Source: Vulcanimicrobiota bacterium
Lineage (GTDB): Bacteria; Vulcanimicrobiota; Vulcanimicrobiia; Vulcanimicrobiales; Vulcanimicrobiaceae
Length of the DNA: 7,091 nucleotides
NCBI GenBank assembly: GCA_019233415.1
Contig: JAFAMK010000031.1
Location: 1-7,091 of the forward strand
Direction: 5' to 3'
Below are positions 3,650-7,091 of the stretch, in pieces. The translations under genes were made by a program, and so were the position numbers. The notes under the pieces were generated by a model. It worked only from the letters and a program-made list of their open reading frames with translations, was not told the DNA's origin and made no database searches. How positions within the stretch are numbered: position 1 is the stretch's first letter; every line of letters starts with the position of its first letter.

Positions 3650-5549
3650 CACGCGGGCGCGCGCCAACCGGGACCGTGAGCCGAAGCGTCACCGAGGCCG
3701 GCGGACCGAGCCGGTCGACGCTGGTGAGGTAGACCTTGTCGGCGAGGTTGTCGACGGCCAGCGAGAGCGCGGTGCCGTCGGCGCCGTGCAGCGTCAGCCG
3801 CCCGCCGATTAGGAACGCGGTCCCCAGCGGTTGCTTCTCAAGGTCGTCCGAGAAGGTCGGCCCGCTGTACGAGAGTTCGAGCGCACCCGTCACGCTGCCG
3901 ACGGTCCGCTCGGCATCGAGCGACGCCGCGCTGTCGGGCACGTACGCGAGGCGTTTGCCGATTTGCGCCGGCGAACCGACGACGACGCGGTCGTGCTGCG
4001 CGGTCGCGAACGCGCGCACGCGCCTGCACGCGCCGCCGCGTTGGTATTCGGCGGTGTACGCGTCGGTCGCGGTGCGGCCGAAATTCGCGCGCTGCTGCAC
4101 GTTCGGCGCGATCGTCGCGAAGCCGATCGCATCGCGCACGCGCGTCGCGGTGTAGTCGAACGCGAAGCGCGTCGCCGCGCTCGCGACGTCGAAACCGAGC
4201 TGCGCGGAGCGGCTGCGCTCGGGGACGAGAGCGGGGTTGTTGCGCTCGAGGACTTGTCCGACGCGGAAGCTGCGCACCAGCTCGTTGAGGAACGGCGCGC
4301 GCAGCCCCGTTCCGAACGCAGCGCGCACGGCGATCGCCGGCGAGGCGTCGTAGCGCAGCGCGACGCGCGGCGAGAGCGCGGCTTCGTGCCGCTCGCCGAG
4401 CGCCTGCGTGCGAACCGCGTCGTAGCGCGCGCCGGCGATCGCGCCGAACCGGCCGTCCCAGGTGCGCTGCAGCGCGACGCCGTCGAGCATCTGCGTTCCC
4501 GAAACGTCGCTCTGCACGGCGTTCGCCGGCGTCAGCTGATCGCTGCGACCGGTGACGAGCCGCCGCTCGGCGACGAGCGCGTACGCGCCACTGCGCACCG
4601 GAACGTCCCAGCGCGCGCGCAGCCCGGCGTCGGAGCTGGGGACGTGCTGCGTGTAGAGCAGCTTCCCGGGTGCGGTCGGCATGTCGGCGAGGTTGACGAC
4701 GGTCGTGTCGCGGCCGAACGCGGTCAGCGCCAGCGTCGCGCGCGTTCCGGCGACGTACGTCGCGGCGGCTTGGCGCAGTGCGCGCGAGAAGCCGTCGTTC
4801 GGGCGGCCGTCCTGCTGCGCGTCGTCGCTTTCGAGCGCGCTCACGTCGAGCGTCGTGCGCGCGGTCGAACGGCGCAGCCGCACCTGCGCGACGTCGGCCG
4901 TTCCGATCGCGGTTTGGTCGACCGCGGTCGTTTGACCGGGCGGAATCACGCCGTACGCGAGGCGCCGCGTTCCGACGTAGATCGACGATGCCAGCGGTCC
5001 GATCGGCCCGGTCGAGCCGAACGACGCTGCGCTGCGGTCGACGCCGCCGGCGCTCGCGTCGAGGACGCCTTCGACGCGGTTCGACGGTGCGAGCGTCGTC
5101 AGCGACAGCACGCCGCCGATCGCGCCGGAGCCGTAGAGCGCGGAGCCGGGGCCGCGCAGCACTTCGGCGCGCGCGATCGCTTCGGTCGGGAACGCGTTCC
5201 AATCGACTTGTCCGCCGAACCCGTCCTGTGCCGGCACGCCGTCGACGAGCAGCGCGCCGCGGTCGGCGCCTGCGCCGGCGAACGAGAGCCGCAGCTGGCC
5301 GTAGTTCGTGAACGCCGCGTTGCTGCGGTTGCGGTCGAAGCCGGGAAGCGCGCGCAGCGCTTGGTCGAGCGTCGGCGCGGTGGTGGTTCGCAGCGAACGC
5401 AGGTCGAGCACCGACGCCGCCTGCGGCGCGCGGTGGAGCGACTGCGGGCTGCCGCTGACGACCGTGACGCTCCCGATCGGAAGCGGCGTCGGCGAGGGCG
5501 ACGGGGACGGCGAGGCCAACGCCGCGACGACCGCGGCCAGCACCAGCAT
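3624..5549 (-). CDS. TonB-dependent outer-membrane receptor
   Basis: The 641-residue product is a TonB-dependent transporter that would import a scarce ligand (iron chelate, cobalamin or similar) across the outer membrane using TonB/ExbBD energy. A short hydrophobic leader (LVLAAVVAALA, 2-12) is followed by a Ser-Pro linker (13-24) and SVTVVSG, a possible TonB box. The plug domain spans about 40-150, with TLDQALRALPGF, ALLVDGVPAQDGF and the hallmark EVLRGPGSALYGSGAIGGVL. The rest is amphipathic beta strands of the barrel, including SPRVALRYDASPAIAVRAAFGTGLRAPFLNELVR and NNPALVPERS; the last strand is SVTLRLTVPVG. The start is the ATG at 5549, which shares its A with the stop of fni (TGATG), implying translational coupling. 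The frame stays open for another ~345 codons upstream, but that part is the antisense-like shadow of fni. The ligand is unknown; the plug layout is closest to BtuB- or siderophore-type receptors. Confidence 0.92.
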   Translation of the reverse strand: MLVLAAVVAALASPSPSPSPTPLPIGSVTVVSGSPQSLHRAPQAASVLDLRSLRTTTAPTLDQALRALPGFDRNRSNAAFTNYGQLRLSFAGAGADRGALLVDGVPAQDGFGGQVDWNAFPTEAIARAEVLRGPGSALYGSGAIGGVLSLTTLAPSNRVEGVLDASAGGVDRSAASFGSTGPIGPLASSIYVGTRRLAYGVIPPGQTTAVDQTAIGTADVAQVRLRRSTARTTLDVSALESDDAQQDGRPNDGFSRALRQAAATYVAGTRATLALTAFGRDTTVVNLADMPTAPGKLLYTQHVPSSDAGLRARWDVPVRSGAYALVAERRLVTGRSDQLTPANAVQSDVSGTQMLDGVALQRTWDGRFGAIAGARYDAVRTQALGERHEAALSPRVALRYDASPAIAVRAAFGTGLRAPFLNELVRSFRVGQVLERNNPALVPERSRSAQLGFDVASAATRFAFDYTATRVRDAIGFATIAPNVQQRANFGRTATDAYTAEYQRGGACRRVRAFATAQHDRVVVGSPAQIGKRLAYVPDSAASLDAERTVGSVTGALELSYSGPTFSDDLEKQPLGTAFLIGGRLTLHGADGTALSLAVDNLADKVYLTSVDRLGPPASVTLRLTVPVGARPRATPAAGCG

Positions 5550-6568
5550 CACACGAGCGCCTCGCGCACGTCGACGACGGTCCGCGAGCCGGTGACGAAG
5601 AGGGCGATCCGCAGTGCGGTAACCAGCTCGTCGATCAGCCCGGTGACGGCGGCGTCGGACTCCTCGGCCGCGCGCAGGAACGGCAGCGCGAGCCCGGCCA
5701 CGTCGGCGCCGAGCGCGAGGGCCTTCGCGATCTGCACGCCGTCGCGAATCCCGCCGCTCGCGATGAGCGGGACGTCGGGGAGCGCGCCGCGCAGCGCGGC
5801 GGTTGCGCGCGGCGTCGCGTAGCCCCAGTCGCCGAACGCCTCGGCGATCCGCTCGCGCGCGGGGTCGTCGGCGCGCTTCCCCTCGACCCGCGCCCACGAC
5901 GTCCCGCCGGCGCCGGCGACGTCGATCGCGGCGACCCCGCAGCGCAGCAGCCGCGCCGCGGTCGAAGGCGCGATCCCCGAGCCGACGCTCTTCGCGATCA
6001 CCGGGACGTCGAGCGCGGCGCAGAGCGCGGCGATCTTCGGTTCGAGCGCGCGGAAGTTCGTGTCGCCGCCGGCCTGGAGCGCCTCCTGCAGCGGGTTCAG
6101 GTGAAGGTAGAGCCCGTTCGCGCCGAGGCGGTCGACCAGCCGGCGCGCGTCGTCGGTCCCGACGCCGTAGTTGAGCTGGACCGCTCCCAGGTTCGCGAAC
6201 AGGACGACGTTCGGCGCGGCCGGCCGCACGTCGAACGTCGCGCGCAGCCCGTCGTCTTCGAGCATCGCGCGGCCGCTGCCGAGCGCGAACGCGATCCCGG
6301 CAGCTTCGGCGCCGCGCGCCAGCCGGCGGTTGATCTCGGCGGCGCGCGACGTCCCGCCGGTCATCGACGAGATCAGGATCGGCGCGCGCAGCGGCAGGCC
6401 GAGGAATGCGGTCGAGACGTCGACGTCGGCGAGCGCGATCTCGGGGAGCGCTTCGTGGCGCAGGCGGACGGCGTCCCAGCCGGCGTCGAGGCGAGACGCG
6501 ACGTCCTCGTCGAGGCACACGTCGAGGTGTCGCGACTTCCGCTGCTCGGTCGACTCCGCCATCGTCAT
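5549..6568 (-). CDS. fni: Isopentenyl-diphosphate delta-isomerase, type 2 (FMN-dependent)
   Basis: The 339-residue product converts isopentenyl diphosphate to dimethylallyl diphosphate in isoprenoid synthesis, using reduced FMN in a TIM barrel. Family signatures appear in order: RKSRH (10-14), ILISSMTGGT (64-73), FALGSGRAM (94-102), FANLGAVQ (124-131), LHLNPLQEA (155-163, with N158, Q161 and E162 matching the substrate/Mg2+ site), VIAKSVGSGI, DVAGAGGTSWARVEG and LIASGGIRDG. No key motif is missing and the length is typical. An in-frame TGA lies just upstream, so the start is the ATG at 6568 or the second ATG at 6562. Neither has a Shine-Dalgarno; the sequence before them is pyrimidine-rich (CCTCCC), so a leaderless message is possible. 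It is first in a two-gene operon with the TonB-dependent receptor. The gene upstream diverges from it after only 41 bases. Confidence 0.96.
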   Translation of the reverse strand: MTMAESTEQRKSRHLDVCLDEDVASRLDAGWDAVRLRHEALPEIALADVDVSTAFLGLPLRAPILISSMTGGTSRAAEINRRLARGAEAAGIAFALGSGRAMLEDDGLRATFDVRPAAPNVVLFANLGAVQLNYGVGTDDARRLVDRLGANGLYLHLNPLQEALQAGGDTNFRALEPKIAALCAALDVPVIAKSVGSGIAPSTAARLLRCGVAAIDVAGAGGTSWARVEGKRADDPARERIAEAFGDWGYATPRATAALRGALPDVPLIASGGIRDGVQIAKALALGADVAGLALPFLRAAEESDAAVTGLIDELVTALRIALFVTGSRTVVDVREALV

Positions 6569-6609
6569 CGGGAGGCGTCCGCGTCACGGCCGGCGATCAC
6601 CTTCACGCG

Positions 6610-7091
6610 ATGGACGATCCGCAGCCTGCCTATGATGGAGCGACCGGAACCGCCGGCGGCGCCCCCTTCGGCGCGGCGCTGCAGCGGCTCGCGCAGGCGC
6701 GCGAGATGGACCTCGCGGCGCTCGCCGCTGCCGCCGAACTCGATCCGGCGCTGGTCGAGCGCGTCGTGGCAGGCGAGGCGCGGCTCGCAGTTCCGGCCCT
6801 GGCGCGGCTGGCGCGCGCGCTGCGGCTGCGGCCGATCGCTTTCCTCCAGCAGACCGACTTGCTCGGGCTCGTGACGTACGCCGCCGGTCTGGACCCGCTC
6901 TACTTCCTTCCCGACGGCCAGATCCGGCACGATGCGCGCATCTACATGCGTGAGATCAACCCGCGCCACGCCGTCCCCGAAGGGGACATGACGAAGCGCA
7001 GTCCGGCGCTCAAGACGCTCGGCGAGGACACCGTCCTGGACGCGCTCGGCAAGCTCGAGGTCGAGCTCGCCTACCTCCTTCGCGCGGCCGT
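6610..7091 (+). CDS. Helix-turn-helix protein, 3'-partial
   Basis: This open frame runs from ATG at 6610 to the window end without a stop (160 codons seen). After a Gly/Ala-rich lead (1-18), residues about 19-78 form an XRE/Cro-like five-helix domain: FGAALQRLAQAREMDLAALAAAAELDPALVERVVAGEARLAVPALARLARALRLRPIAFLQ, in which DLAALAAAAEL and PALVERVVAGE would be the scaffold and recognition helices. The following part (DPLYFLPDGQIRHDARIYMREINPRHAVPEGDM, then a helical stretch KTLGEDTVLDALGKLEVELAYLLR) is not a fold I recognise; it may be a sensor or dimerisation domain. No ribosome site precedes the ATG. A TATGAT box lies inside the frame at 6631-6636, so a later start remains possible, but anything after about residue 20 would cut into the HTH. 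Its divergent position beside fni suggests, without proving, that it regulates that operon. Confidence 0.75.
   Translation, partial: MDDPQPAYDGATGTAGGAPFGAALQRLAQAREMDLAALAAAAELDPALVERVVAGEARLAVPALARLARALRLRPIAFLQQTDLLGLVTYAAGLDPLYFLPDGQIRHDARIYMREINPRHAVPEGDMTKRSPALKTLGEDTVLDALGKLEVELAYLLRAA

Noticed and set aside
3838..5202. Minus-strand 454-codon frame inside the receptor gene
   Set aside because: It is an Arg-rich shadow in an alternative frame of the same strand, with no recognisable features.
3831..5822. Open plus-strand frame of 663 codons opposite the receptor and fni genes
   Set aside because: It is composed almost entirely of Arg, Ala, Val and Glu with no domain pattern, and lies antisense to two clearly identified genes. 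It is explained by GC-rich codon bias.
5550..6587. N-terminal extension of the receptor frame back to about 6587
   Set aside because: The extra ~345 residues are Arg/Ala-rich low-complexity sequence in another frame of fni. The real receptor starts with a signal peptide at 5549.

Overview
The window is GC-rich (roughly two thirds G+C, with strong GC3 bias that opens long false frames on the opposite strand). It comes from a bacterial chromosome. It carries a bacterial S15 ribosomal protein, an FMN-dependent type 2 IPP isomerase and a TonB-dependent outer-membrane receptor, so the cell is probably diderm. The style of the proteins (short Ser-Pro linker after the receptor signal peptide, IDI-2, GC-rich) reminds me of Eremiobacterota/Vulcanimicrobiota-like genomes. 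That placement is a guess from pattern memory, not something the sequence proves.

Layout, left to right. (1) Positions 2-1498, plus strand: a large protein I do not recognise, probably open at its 5' end. (2) Positions 1502-2604: the most unusual part. A perfect 27-bp direct repeat (1502-1528 and 2578-2604) bounds about 1.05 kb. The right copy is the last codons of rpsO (minus strand), and the left copy reproduces those codons with a stop. This is the signature expected of integration at the 3' end of a housekeeping gene. Between the copies lie an AT-richer stretch with a promoter, a winged-helix-like protein overlapping a RelE-family toxin (plus strand), and a convergent minus-strand gene that looks like an antitoxin. 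There is no integrase inside. (3) Positions 2577-3231, minus strand: a small conserved-looking hypothetical gene followed by rpsO, which has its own near-consensus promoter and a GTG start. (4) Positions 3270-3320: three tandem copies of a 16-17-bp repeat just ahead of a plus-strand Rieske [2Fe-2S] ferredoxin gene. (5) Positions 3624-6568, minus strand: fni (IPP isomerase) followed by a TonB-dependent receptor, joined by a TGATG stop/start overlap. (6) From 6610 to the end, plus strand: a divergently transcribed helix-turn-helix protein cut by the window edge.

How the parts fit: rpsO, fni, the receptor, the Rieske protein and the HTH gene look like ordinary chromosomal backbone. The toxin-antitoxin cluster looks like a very small mobile or formerly mobile cargo module placed against rpsO so that the S15 reading frame is preserved. 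Its possible three-part make-up (wHTH protein, RelE toxin, convergent second antitoxin-like gene) is the best candidate for something undescribed.
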